Shown: one piece after another, positions 56,697 to 64,000 of the stretch
How positions within the stretch are numbered: the stretch's first letter is position 1
Layout of the letters: each line of letters begins with the position of its first letter
Origin: Litorihabitans aurantiacus
GTDB lineage: Bacteria; Actinomycetota; Actinomycetes; Actinomycetales; Beutenbergiaceae
Direction of reading: 5' to 3'
Length of the DNA stretch: 64,000 nucleotides
Assembly: GCF_030161595.1 (NCBI RefSeq)
Contig: NZ_BSUM01000001.1
Span: forward strand, 1-64,000
The notes under the pieces: generated by a model
Databases searched by the model: none
Seen by the model: the letters and a program-made list of their open reading frames with translations, nothing else
Told to the model about the DNA's origin: nothing
Position numbers and translations under genes: made by a program

Positions 56697-58850
56697 ATGC
56701 ACGTAGTCATGCGTCGAGCACTGCAGACGGTGCTCGTGTCAGGCGGCCTGGTGGCCGCAGCTGCGGGGGCGGCTCACGCCTCCGACGGGTTGCTGGGAGA
56801 CGTCGGGATCGACGTCCCGGTGACCGTTCCGGTGGAGGTCAGCGACGTCGCCGTCGGCCTCCTCGGTGACGCCGCCGTGGTGTCGCCGCCGGCGGCCCCG
56901 GCCGAGGCCCCGCCCCAGGCGCCGGTCGGCGGCGGTGGTGAGGTCGAGCGTCCGGTGGAGGCGCCGCAGGCGGCGGTCGAGGGCGACGGGCTCGCCGGGG
57001 ACGTCTCGGTCGAGGCGCCCGTGACCGTCCCCGTCGACGTCGAGTCGATCGCGGTCGGGGACGCGACGGTCGTCTCGCACGAGGAGCCCGCGGCTCCGGC
57101 GCCGGCAGCTCCCGCCGAGGCGGCTCCGGCCGCTGTGGCGGAGGAGTCGTCGCACTCGGACGACGGTCTGGTCGGTGACGTCTCGGTGGTGGCGCCGGTG
57201 ACGGTGCCGGTGGAGGTGTCCGACGTGGCCGCGGGTGTCCTGGGTGATGCCGCGGTGGTCTCGCACGAGACTCCGGCTGCTGCTCCGGCTGCCCCGGTCG
57301 AGGCGGCTCCTGTCGCTGTGGCGGAGGACTCGTCGCACTCGGACGACGGTCTGGTCGGTGACGTCTCGGTGGTGGCGCCGGTGACGGTGCCGGTGGAGGT
57401 GTCCGACGTCGCAGCAGGTGTCCTGGGTGACGCTGCGGTGGTCTCGAACGAGACGCCCGCGGCTGCCTCGGCCGCTCCGGTGGCAGTGGCGCCGTTGGGC
57501 TCGGGCTCGGGCTCGGACTCGGACTCGGACGACGGTCTGATCGGTGATGTCTCGGTGGTGGCGCCGGTGACGGTGCCCGTGGAGGTGTCCGACGTCGCTG
57601 CTGGTGTCCTGGGTGACGCCGCGGTGGTGTCCAACGAGTCGCCCGCTGCTCCGGCCGCTCCGGTGGCGGCTGCGCCGTCGTCGTCGGGCTCGGGCTCGGA
57701 CGACGGCCTCGTCGGTGACATCTCGGTGGTGGCGCCGGTGACGGCGCCCGTGGACGTGTCCGACATCGCCGCAGGTGTCCTGGGTGACGCTGCGGTGGTC
57801 TCGAACGAGACCTCGGCTGCTGCTCCCGCGGCTCCGGTGGCGGCTGCGCCGTCGTCGTCGGGCTCGGGCTCGGACGACGGCCTCGTCGGTGACATCTCGG
57901 TGGTGGCGCCGGTGACGGCGCCCGTGGACGTGTCCGACATCGCCGCAGGTGTCCTGGGTGACGCCGCGGTGGTGTCCAACGAGTCGCCCGCTGCTCCGGC
58001 CGATCCGGTGGCGGCTGCGCCGTCGTCGTCGGGCTCGGGCTCGGACGACGGCCTCATCGGTGACATCTCGGTGCTGGCACCGGTCACGGTGCCCGTCGAC
58101 GTGAGCTGCATCGCCGCCGGAGTCCTCGGCGACGCCGCGGTTGACTGCACCACGACGCCCGCGCAGCCGGTCGACACCACCCCGGGCGCCGAGGCTCCCG
58201 GCGGCGGTACGGGCGGTGGCGGTCTCATCGGCGACATCGGGATCGAGCTGCCGGTGACCGTCCCTGTCGACGTCGGCTGCATCGCGGTCGGTCTCCTGGG
58301 TGACGCCACGGCCGAGTGCACGACGGCCGCCGTCGACCCGGTGGACCCGGTGGACCCGGTGGACCCGACCGACCCGGTGGACCCGACCGACCCGGTCGAC
58401 CCGGTTGACCCGACGGATCCGACGGACCCGGTCGACCCGACGGACCCGGTCGACCCGACGGACCCGGTGGACCCGGTTGACCCGACGGACCCGGTCGACC
58501 CGACGGACCCGGTCGACTCGACGGACCCGGTCGACCCGACCGACCCGACCGACCCGACGGACCCGACGGACCCGACCACGCCCGTCACCCCGGTGACGCC
58601 GGTGACCCCGGTGACGCCGATCGACGTCACGACCCCGGGGACCACCCCCGGCGGCTTCATCAGTGACGACGGCCGCGTGATCACCGCGACCGGCACCACC
58701 GGTGCCGGCACGACCATGCAGGTCGCGAGCCAGCAGTCCTCCCTCCCGACCACGGGCGTCACTCCGTTCGCGGCCGGGATCGCAGGGCTCCTGCTCCTCC
58801 TGGGGGCGGCTGCGCTGCGGTACTCGCGTCGGTCGACCTCGGCGGTGTGA
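56697..58850 (+). CDS. Chaplin-like nine-repeat surface protein with LPTTG sorting signal
   Basis: 717 residues. Signal peptide to ~28, then nine repeats of about 32-34 residues ([32 protein letters not shown]), separated by Ala/Pro or Ser/Gly/Asp linkers. The pattern parallels chaplin domains: G-x-x-G-D/N, V-P-V-x-V-P-V-x-V, then G-x-L-G-D-A. Only repeats 8 and 9 keep the two Cys (SC/GC and DC/EC) of true chaplins. A DPVDPTDP stalk (~545-626) and a Thr-Pro run lead to LPTTG (~682), a hydrophobic helix and an Arg-rich end: sortase-linked to the wall. AAGGAGAAGGATCG precedes ATG 56697. Assigned by pattern, not by alignment. Confidence 0.75.
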   Translation: MHVVMRRALQTVLVSGGLVAAAAGAAHASDGLLGDVGIDVPVTVPVEVSDVAVGLLGDAAVVSPPAAPAEAPPQAPVGGGGEVERPVEAPQAAVEGDGLAGDVSVEAPVTVPVDVESIAVGDATVVSHEEPAAPAPAAPAEAAPAAVAEESSHSDDGLVGDVSVVAPVTVPVEVSDVAAGVLGDAAVVSHETPAAAPAAPVEAAPVAVAEDSSHSDDGLVGDVSVVAPVTVPVEVSDVAAGVLGDAAVVSNETPAAASAAPVAVAPLGSGSGSDSDSDDGLIGDVSVVAPVTVPVEVSDVAAGVLGDAAVVSNESPAAPAAPVAAAPSSSGSGSDDGLVGDISVVAPVTAPVDVSDIAAGVLGDAAVVSNETSAAAPAAPVAAAPSSSGSGSDDGLVGDISVVAPVTAPVDVSDIAAGVLGDAAVVSNESPAAPADPVAAAPSSSGSGSDDGLIGDISVLAPVTVPVDVSCIAAGVLGDAAVDCTTTPAQPVDTTPGAEAPGGGTGGGGLIGDIGIELPVTVPVDVGCIAVGLLGDATAECTTAAVDPVDPVDPVDPTDPVDPTDPVDPVDPTDPTDPVDPTDPVDPTDPVDPVDPTDPVDPTDPVDSTDPVDPTDPTDPTDPTDPTTPVTPVTPVTPVTPIDVTTPGTTPGGFISDDGRVITATGTTGAGTTMQVASQQSSLPTTGVTPFAAGIAGLLLLLGAAALRYSRRSTSAV
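57150..58135 (+). repeat. Near-identical DNA repeats coding chaplin-like units 3-8
   Basis: Six units of about 150-190 bp (GACGACGGTCTGGTCGGTGA landmark near 57158 and 57338, with close variants every unit). DNA identity between neighbours is very high, suggesting recent duplication or gene conversion. Confidence 0.8.
58338..58581 (+). repeat. Asp-Pro minisatellite (GACCCGGTCGACCCGACG-type)
   Basis: About 240 bp of 9-bp units coding D-P-V / D-P-T, including one DST variant. Forms an extended wall-spanning stalk and is likely length-variable. Confidence 0.85.
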
Positions 58851-58900
58851 GGCTGCGTCGACCACCGACGCGTCGCACCTGCTGACGCACGCCACGACGT

Positions 58901-58927
58901 CTCCCGGGCGGGCCGCCCGCCCGGGAG
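58901..58927 (+). terminator. Terminator of the chaplin-like gene
   Basis: 12-bp stem CTCCCGGGCGGG with loop CCG, flanked by an outer CACGACG/CGTCGTG pair; 50 bp past the stop. Confidence 0.75.
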
Positions 58928-59004
58928 GCGCCGTCGTGCGCCGGAGCGGGACGGGATGCGGACCGATGTCGGACCCTCGTGACACCTTCGCTACCATCGG
59001 CGGG

Positions 59005-59091
59005 ACCATCCAGAGCAGCTGAGAGACCTGGCTCGACGACGCTGCAGCAACCCCCGTCACGGGTGCGGGTGCTACCGCCAGGCCCGATGGA
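59005..59091 (+). ncRNA. SAM riboswitch (SAM-I/IV clan)
   Basis: S-adenosylmethionine aptamer in front of a methionine-synthesis gene pair. P1 is CCATC/GATGG (59006-59010 with 59086-59090). The kink-turn parts are CTGAGAGACC and CTCGACGACG, the core is GCAGCAACC, P3 is CCCGTCACGGG and the late strand is GGTGCTACCGCC; all match S-box landmarks. The P1 3' strand runs straight into GGAGGAG (59089-59095), the ribosome binding site of the next gene, so SAM binding probably hides it and blocks translation. The choice between SAM-I and SAM-IV needs a covariance search. Confidence 0.85.
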
Positions 59092-59100
59092 GGAGTGAGC

Positions 59101-59549
59101 ATGACCGATTCCGCATCGTCCGACTGTCGTCACGACGGCGGCACCCACGGCTACGCGGGCGATCTCACGCCCGCCGAGGCGTGGGAGGCGCTGGAGCAGG
59201 ACGGCGAGGCCGTCCTCGTCGACGTCCGCACCCCCAGGAGTGGCAGCACACCGGGGTGCCGGACCTGACGTCGCTCCACCGTGACGCCGTCCTCGACCCG
59301 CTGCAGACGTTCCAGGGGCCGAACCCGGACTTCCTCGAGGCGCTGACGCGCGCCGGTCTCACCCCCGGCGACAACCGGACCGTCCTGTTCGTGTGCAAGT
59401 CGGGCGGTCGTTCGATCGCCGCGGCCCAGCTCGCGACGTCGGCCGGGTTCGGCCCGGCGTACAACGTGCTCGAGGGCGTCGAGGGTCACGCCGGCCCCGG
59501 CTGGGCGGGTCAGGGCCTGCCGCTGCGCGCGTGGGAGGGCGAGCGATGA
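59101..59549 (+). CDS. Rhodanese-domain protein under SAM riboswitch (frameshifted)
   Basis: Single rhodanese domain, 149 residues after correction. DLTPAEAWEALEQDGEAVLVDVRTP starts the fold; the active-site Cys lies in VLFVCKSGGRSIAAAQLA (Cys-Lys-Ser-Gly-Gly-Arg, ~100). The frame breaks at CCCCC 59231-59235; one missing C joins DVRTP to QEWQHTGVPDL. ATG 59101 has GGAGGAG, which overlaps the riboswitch P1. Its stop overlaps the metZ start (ATGA). It likely carries persulfide sulfur for the sulfhydrylase or matures a sulfur donor; that role is inferred from the operon. Confidence 0.88.
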
Positions 59550-60772
59550 CCGACCCGCAGCCGCGCTCGCACCTGCCCGAGGGACTCCGTCCGGCGACGC
59601 TCGCCGTCCGCGGCGGCCAGGAGCGCACCGGCTTCATGGAGATCTCGGAGCCGCTGTTCCTCACGCAGGGCTACGCCTACCCGCGTGCGGCCGACGCCGA
59701 GGCCGCCTTCCTCGGCGAGCTCGACCGCTTCACGTACACGCGCTACTCGAACCCGACCACCTCGGCGTTCGAGGAGCGGCTCCGGCTCATCGAGGGGGCG
59801 GAGGCGTGCTTCGCGACCGCGACCGGGATGGCCGCGGTCTTCGCATCGATGGCGTGCCTCGTGCGCCAGGGCTCGCGCATCGTGGCCGGGCGCGCGATGT
59901 TCGGATCCACGCTCCTCGTGCTGGACGAGCTGTTCACCGGGTGGGGCGTCGAGACCGTCTACGTCGACGCGCACGACACCGCGCAGTGGGCTGAGGCGCT
60001 GGCGAGGCCGACCGACGTCGTGTTCTTCGAGACGCCGTCGAACCCGATGCAGGACATCGTGGACGTGCCCGAGGTGAGCCGCCTCGCCCACGCGGCGGGC
60101 GCCGTCGTGATCGTCGACAACGTCTTCGCGACGCCGGCGCTCCAGCGGCCGCTCGCGCTCGGCGCCGACGTCGTCGTCTACTCCGCCACGAAGCACATCG
60201 ACGGCCAGGGGCGCGTGATGGGTGGGGCCGTGCTCGGTCCGCGCGACTACGTCACCGGGCCGCTGCAGACCTTCATCCGCAACACCGGCCCCACGATGAG
60301 CCCGTTCAACGCGTGGACGCTGCTCAAGGGCCTCGAGACGATGGACCTGCGCATCGCCCGGCAGTGCGAGAGCGCGCTGCGGGTCGCGCAGTGGCTCGAG
60401 ACGCAGTCGGCCGTGACCGAGGTCCGCTACCCCTACCTGCCTTCGCACCCCCAGCACGAGCTCGCGAAGGCGCAGCAGAGCGCGGGCGGCACGGTCGTCG
60501 CGTTCACGCTCGACGGGCCGCAGGATCCCGACGGCGGGAAGCACCGCTCGTTCGCGTTCCTGGACGCGCTGCGGATGATCGACATCTCGAACAACCTCGG
60601 GGACGCCAAGTCGCTCGTCACGCACCCCGCGACGACGACGCACATGAAGACCGGCTACGACGGGCGCCAGCGCGTCGGCCTCTCGGAGACGACGATCCGG
60701 TTGTCGGTCGGGCTCGAGGACCCGGACGACCTGCTCGACGACCTCGCGCGGGGGCTCGCCGCCGGGTTCTGA
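59546..60772 (+). CDS. metZ: O-succinylhomoserine sulfhydrylase
   Basis: PLP enzyme of the Cys/Met-metabolism family, 408 residues, predicted to make homocysteine from an activated homoserine and sulfide. RYSNPTTSAFEERLRLIEGAE, ATATGMAAVFASMAC, FFETPSNPMQDIVD and the PLP Lys in YSATKHIDGQGRVMGG are intact, with the SLGDAKSLVTHPAT-like end NNLGDAKSLVTHPATTTH. The sequence resembles MetZ more than MetY, but an O-acetylhomoserine substrate cannot be excluded. Start overlaps the rhodanese stop (ATGA); expression is set by the SAM riboswitch. Confidence 0.92.
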   Translation: MTDPQPRSHLPEGLRPATLAVRGGQERTGFMEISEPLFLTQGYAYPRAADAEAAFLGELDRFTYTRYSNPTTSAFEERLRLIEGAEACFATATGMAAVFASMACLVRQGSRIVAGRAMFGSTLLVLDELFTGWGVETVYVDAHDTAQWAEALARPTDVVFFETPSNPMQDIVDVPEVSRLAHAAGAVVIVDNVFATPALQRPLALGADVVVYSATKHIDGQGRVMGGAVLGPRDYVTGPLQTFIRNTGPTMSPFNAWTLLKGLETMDLRIARQCESALRVAQWLETQSAVTEVRYPYLPSHPQHELAKAQQSAGGTVVAFTLDGPQDPDGGKHRSFAFLDALRMIDISNNLGDAKSLVTHPATTTHMKTGYDGRQRVGLSETTIRLSVGLEDPDDLLDDLARGLAAGF

Positions 60773-60793
60773 GGGGTTGGTGGACGTCAGGCG

Positions 60794-62944
60794 TCAGGCG
60801 GCGCCGCGCGGCCGGGTGGCGGGCCGCGTCGTGTCGGGTGTCTCGACCAGCGTGCTCACTCCGCCGATCTCGCGCCGGTAGCGGTGCCCCTCGGGCGTGC
60901 GCCACAGCGCGGCACCCGTGGCGTCGAGGGTCAGCTCGTGACCGAGGTGCGTCTTCACCAGGTGGTGGTGGCGGCACAGCGGCCGGAGGTTCGCCGCGGT
61001 CGTGTGCCCCGCGGGCCAGGGCGTGACGTGGTCCAGGTCGCACGCCGAGGCGAGCACGGTGCACGACGGCGCGACGCACGTCGGGTGCATCACGCGCACC
61101 TCCCGCGCGAGGGCCGCACCGGGGACGTACCCGGCCCGGCCTGCGGCTGACCCGCCGCCGTCGGTCACCTCGACGGTGCGGCCGTCGGTCACCTCGACGG
61201 TGCGGCCGTCGTCGTGATCGGGACCGGCGGCGACCGGCGTGACGCTCACGGTGAGGTGCGACGGCGGGTCCACGGCAAGCGCCCGCGCCGTCACCGGATC
61301 GAGGGGGCCCAGTCCGAGGACCGCCGGCACGTCGACGCCGAGGCGGCAGCTGGTCGGTGCCTCGAAGGTGTCGTAGGGGTTGGCGGCGTCGTCGACGAGC
61401 GCCGCCGGGGAGAACTCCCACGCGTAGGCGTCGGCGGCGCACGGGTGCGCGTCCGGGGTCGCGAGGTGGGCGTCGCTCAGCTGCAGGGTCAGCCGGGACG
61501 TGGTTCCGCCGAACGGGACGAACGGCGGTGGTGCCTCGAGTCGCGGGTCGAGGATCGACTCGGCGAGGCTGCGGGCCGGCGGAGGTGGTGGTGGTTGCGC
61601 CGCCGTCGGTGACCCGGACGCCGGCGGGGGAGCGCCGCGCTCCGACGCCACGTCGCGCGATCGTCGACGCGAACGCCTCCGGGCGTCGCGCGCCAGGCGC
61701 CGCACGGCGGGGAGCGCCTGCGACGGAACAGTGAAGAGTTCTGGTTCCGGCGTCGACGCCCACGCGGGTGCCGATGCCGGGTCTGGTGCAGACACCAGGG
61801 TCGATCCCGACGCAGGCACAGACCCGAACGCCGACCGCGACGACGACGCGGGGGCTGGGTCGGCTTCGTCGGGCGTTGGAGGCACGGTCGGCGTCGCGGG
61901 TCGAACGAGCGGCGGCTCAGCGGAGGCCCCGGCCGTCGCGCCGCCGGGGGATGACGCCGTTACCCCGAGTGCCGGTGCCCGGAGCGCCGGCGACCCGAGT
62001 GCCGGTGCCCCGGGCGCCGGCGACCCGAGCGTGGGGGCCTGACCAACGTGAGCAGCGCCGTCGTCACCTTGGCCACCCGCCCGCCCGCACACGTCGATCC
62101 GCCCCGCCGCGAGCGCGTCGGCCGCGACCGCCACGACGGCGTCGGCACGGAGCTGGTCCAGCGTCCGGGCGTCGCCAGCGGCACGTGCCGCTCGCGCGGC
62201 CGCCTCGGCCATCGCGTGGACAGAGGCCACGTCCATCAACGGGGCCACGAGGCGGACGGACGCCTGCCCGTCGGGCAGCAGCCGCACGGACTCGAGACGC
62301 CGACGAGCGGTCGCCCGCACGGCGCGCTCACGTGCAGCACCGGGATCGACCTGCACCACCACCGCCTGCACCCGCGCGCGCAGCTCCTGGTGCGCGAGCC
62401 CGGGCGCGTCGGGCAGCACCTGCTCGCAGACCGCGAACGAGACCTCCGGCTCGGCGTCCACGAGCACCTCGGCGAAGACGCTCGCCTTCCCGGCGTCGAT
62501 CCGCCCCTGCGCCAGGGCGGTGCCGACGGGGTGCAGGACGTCCTCGTACAACCGCCCCTCGCCGACCAGGCGCGCCGCCCGGTGCCGGGAGATGCCGAGC
62601 CGCATCGCGATCGAGTCCGCGGCGCTCCCCCTCATCTCGACGCGACCCGACCGGCGGCGCTCCCGCTCCACGACCGGCTGCCGGGCCTCGAGGGCCGCCG
62701 CGGCGTCGCGCTGGGCGGCGGCCGCCCACGCCTCGACGCCCGCGAGGGCGGCGATGGTCTCGACGAGCGCCGCGGAGTCGAGCGAACGCAGCCGCGCGTA
62801 CTCGGTGAGCTGGGCGAGACGTTCGAGGAGCTCCTGCGGCGCGCCACCATCGTCAGGAGCACCGAGCCCGAGGTGCTCGCGCACGGCAGCGGGACTCTCG
62901 GCCCTCCGGCCGAGATCCCACGCTGCGACGCCCCCATCGAACAT
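60794..62944 (-). CDS. DUF222/HNH endonuclease-type protein
   Basis: 716 residues. The N-terminal DUF222 domain (~1-260) includes GSAADSIAMRLGISRHRAARLV and DAGKASVFAEVL. A long Pro/Ala/Ser-rich low-complexity middle (about 290-460) contains short SPAPGAPALG repeats. The C-terminal HNH domain has CVAPSCTVLASACDLDHVTPWPAGHTTAANLRPLCRHHHLVK with zinc-knuckle Cys and catalytic DH...N...H. A duplicated GRTVEVTD lies near 590. This is a family abundant in actinobacterial genomes, often as 13E12-like repeats, and of unclear function. TAAACT ends 6 nt before ATG 62944. Confidence 0.9.
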   Translation of the reverse strand: MFDGGVAAWDLGRRAESPAAVREHLGLGAPDDGGAPQELLERLAQLTEYARLRSLDSAALVETIAALAGVEAWAAAAQRDAAAALEARQPVVERERRRSGRVEMRGSAADSIAMRLGISRHRAARLVGEGRLYEDVLHPVGTALAQGRIDAGKASVFAEVLVDAEPEVSFAVCEQVLPDAPGLAHQELRARVQAVVVQVDPGAARERAVRATARRRLESVRLLPDGQASVRLVAPLMDVASVHAMAEAAARAARAAGDARTLDQLRADAVVAVAADALAAGRIDVCGRAGGQGDDGAAHVGQAPTLGSPAPGAPALGSPALRAPALGVTASSPGGATAGASAEPPLVRPATPTVPPTPDEADPAPASSSRSAFGSVPASGSTLVSAPDPASAPAWASTPEPELFTVPSQALPAVRRLARDARRRSRRRSRDVASERGAPPPASGSPTAAQPPPPPPARSLAESILDPRLEAPPPFVPFGGTTSRLTLQLSDAHLATPDAHPCAADAYAWEFSPAALVDDAANPYDTFEAPTSCRLGVDVPAVLGLGPLDPVTARALAVDPPSHLTVSVTPVAAGPDHDDGRTVEVTDGRTVEVTDGGGSAAGRAGYVPGAALAREVRVMHPTCVAPSCTVLASACDLDHVTPWPAGHTTAANLRPLCRHHHLVKTHLGHELTLDATGAALWRTPEGHRYRREIGGVSTLVETPDTTRPATRPRGAA

Positions 62945-62950
62945 GCGTCC

Positions 62951-62956
62951 AGTTTA
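62951..62956 (-). promoter_or_regulatory. -10 element of leaderless DUF222/HNH gene
   Basis: TAAACT ends 6 nt before ATG 62944, inside an unusually AT-rich stretch (62950-63000). Confidence 0.6.
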
Positions 62957-63033
62957 CCGGCTACACATGCAAAAATATAGGGGGTCGGAAGAATCTGTGG
63001 ACAGACGTTCCGTCCGGCGGACCGCCGCCACCG

Positions 63034-63999
63034 TCACTCCTCCTCGACCTCCCCGTCCCGCCAGTGCTCGACCGTCTGCAGGATCCAGAACGCCGTGTAG
63101 AGCAGGAGCAGCACGACCTCGATCCAGAACACGAGCGGGAACGCGTCGTCGTCGCCCACCGCGAGCCACACCACGAGACCCGCCACCACAGACGCACCCA
63201 TCGCGACCCCTATCGCGAGGTACGAGCGGCGGTAACCGCGCTCGCCCATCCGCCGGGGCCGCGGCGGTGGCGACGCCCGCCGCGCGTTGATCCACACGAC
63301 CGCCACGAGCAGCGCGAAGAACGTGATCGCGCTCGCGTAGTGCGCGTACGCGAGGAACGACGCACGCCCGAGCAGGAACCACGCCGTCGTGATCGCCCAC
63401 AGGCCCACCGCGATCGCGACGGCACGTTCGGAGCCCGCCCGCCACGCGCGGCCCCGCGCTCGCGCGCGCACCGCTCGCACGCCCACGAGCACAAGGGTCG
63501 CGAGGCCCACCAGGAGGTAGGCGGAGACGTTGTTGGCGACGTCGGGCTCCACCTCGACCGGGACGCACGCCACCTCCACGTCCGGGCACGAGACGGGCAG
63601 CCACTCGCCGCCGGGGATCGAGGCGAGCACCACCGGCGTCGGCACGAGCCCGACCAGCGGGACGAGCATGCCGGCGACGTCGAGGAGCCCGTCCTCCCAT
63701 CCGGGCCGCCCCTTGATGGCGAGCAGCGCGAGCCCGACGGCGATCAGCGAGCCCACCAGCACGCCCCGGACGGGGGAGTAGAAGGTCGCGCTGATCGATC
63801 CCGGGATGACGCCGACGCGTGCGATCTCCACCCCGACCCCGGTCAGCAGCAGCAGGCCCGCGCCGACGAGGCCGACGCGCAGCGCCCGGTAGGTGTCGAG
63901 CGTCGGGGGCGCCGAGCTCGCCGTCGTGGAGGAGGCCGCGCGTCGGTCCGGCGAGTCCGCCGCCCCCGAACCAGCCCCCGACCGCGTCGCCCCGTTCAT
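63034..63999 (-). CDS. Polytopic membrane protein, unknown function
   Basis: 321 residues with about eight transmembrane segments. An Ala/Ser-rich cytoplasmic N-terminus of ~35 residues precedes TM1 (VGLVGAGLLLLTGVGVEIARVG). An outside loop around 125-150 holds two Cys (CPDVEVACVPVEVEP). The conserved-looking FYSPVRGVLVGSLIAVGLALLAIKGRPG, NNVSAYLLVGLATLVLVG and an acidic C-terminal tail (VEHWRDGEVEEE) recur in uncharacterised actinobacterial proteins. ATG 63999 is at the window edge; a longer start outside cannot be excluded. Confidence 0.75.
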   Translation of the reverse strand: MNGATRSGAGSGAADSPDRRAASSTTASSAPPTLDTYRALRVGLVGAGLLLLTGVGVEIARVGVIPGSISATFYSPVRGVLVGSLIAVGLALLAIKGRPGWEDGLLDVAGMLVPLVGLVPTPVVLASIPGGEWLPVSCPDVEVACVPVEVEPDVANNVSAYLLVGLATLVLVGVRAVRARARGRAWRAGSERAVAIAVGLWAITTAWFLLGRASFLAYAHYASAITFFALLVAVVWINARRASPPPRPRRMGERGYRRSYLAIGVAMGASVVAGLVVWLAVGDDDAFPLVFWIEVVLLLLYTAFWILQTVEHWRDGEVEEE

Positions 64000-64000
64000 C

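Overview
The window is about 64 kb of very GC-rich DNA with strong G/C third-position bias. It carries mycothiol/F420-type enzymes, chaplin-like and SLH-domain surface proteins, DUF222/HNH and LLM-F420 families and many leaderless genes. This points to a high-GC Gram-positive actinobacterium, most likely of the order Micrococcales (Cellulomonas/Promicromonospora-like); genus cannot be fixed from the sequence. It looks like ordinary chromosome: no phage, plasmid, IS element, CRISPR array or rRNA was seen; one tRNA-Arg is present.

Layout. 1-9.4 kb: kinase fragment, G5-domain protein, DUF4870 and DUF418 membrane proteins, MFS transporter, a Gln/Gly/Tyr-rich membrane protein and an ABC exporter. 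9.5-15.6 kb: pyruvoyl arginine decarboxylase with an acyltransferase-like partner, a PAS histidine kinase divergent from a receiver / Hpt / LMW-phosphatase cluster, AI-2E permease. 15.6-26.7 kb: a glycan-utilisation locus (LacI regulator with a perfect operator palindrome, two giant secreted GH92 alpha-mannosidases with SLH anchors, sugar-binding lipoprotein and two permeases; no ATPase). 26.7-35 kb: LapA-like protein, LLM oxidoreductase, SRPBCC protein and a ~2,000-residue VWA/DUF11 adhesin with a LAITG sorting signal. 35.5-45 kb: tRNA-Arg, stress-type small proteins (PfpI, SDR, CsbD), SGNH lipoprotein, three coupled single-pass proteins, a polytopic protein and a hydrolase. 45-55 kb: oxidoreductase/LigC-type ligase cluster, arginine catabolism (ddaH-rocD with a divergent Lrp regulator), DUF4342, LigD-type primase-polymerase, SIMPL protein, lipoamide dehydrogenase. 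55-64 kb: a Val-Pro repeat secreted protein beside a nine-repeat chaplin-like LPTTG protein, a SAM-riboswitch-controlled rhodanese-metZ operon, DUF222/HNH protein and a membrane protein.

Sequence quality matters here. Fifteen otherwise normal genes contain 20 single-base frameshifts. All lie at or beside G/C runs; 19 fit a missing base and one an extra base. After correction each complete gene has an exact multiple of three bases. This looks like homopolymer sequencing/assembly error, so these genes are annotated here as full-length CDSs with the break position given rather than as pseudogenes.

Regulatory reading: at least twelve genes have a TANNNT hexamer ending exactly 6-7 nt before the start codon and no Shine-Dalgarno, the signature of leaderless transcripts. 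Many gene pairs overlap as ATGA or GTGA, indicating translational coupling. The most unusual content is the chaplin-like/Val-Pro repeat pair at 55.3-58.9 kb, followed by the GH92-SLH mannan locus and an uncharacterised inverted-repeat element at 45.0-45.2 kb.
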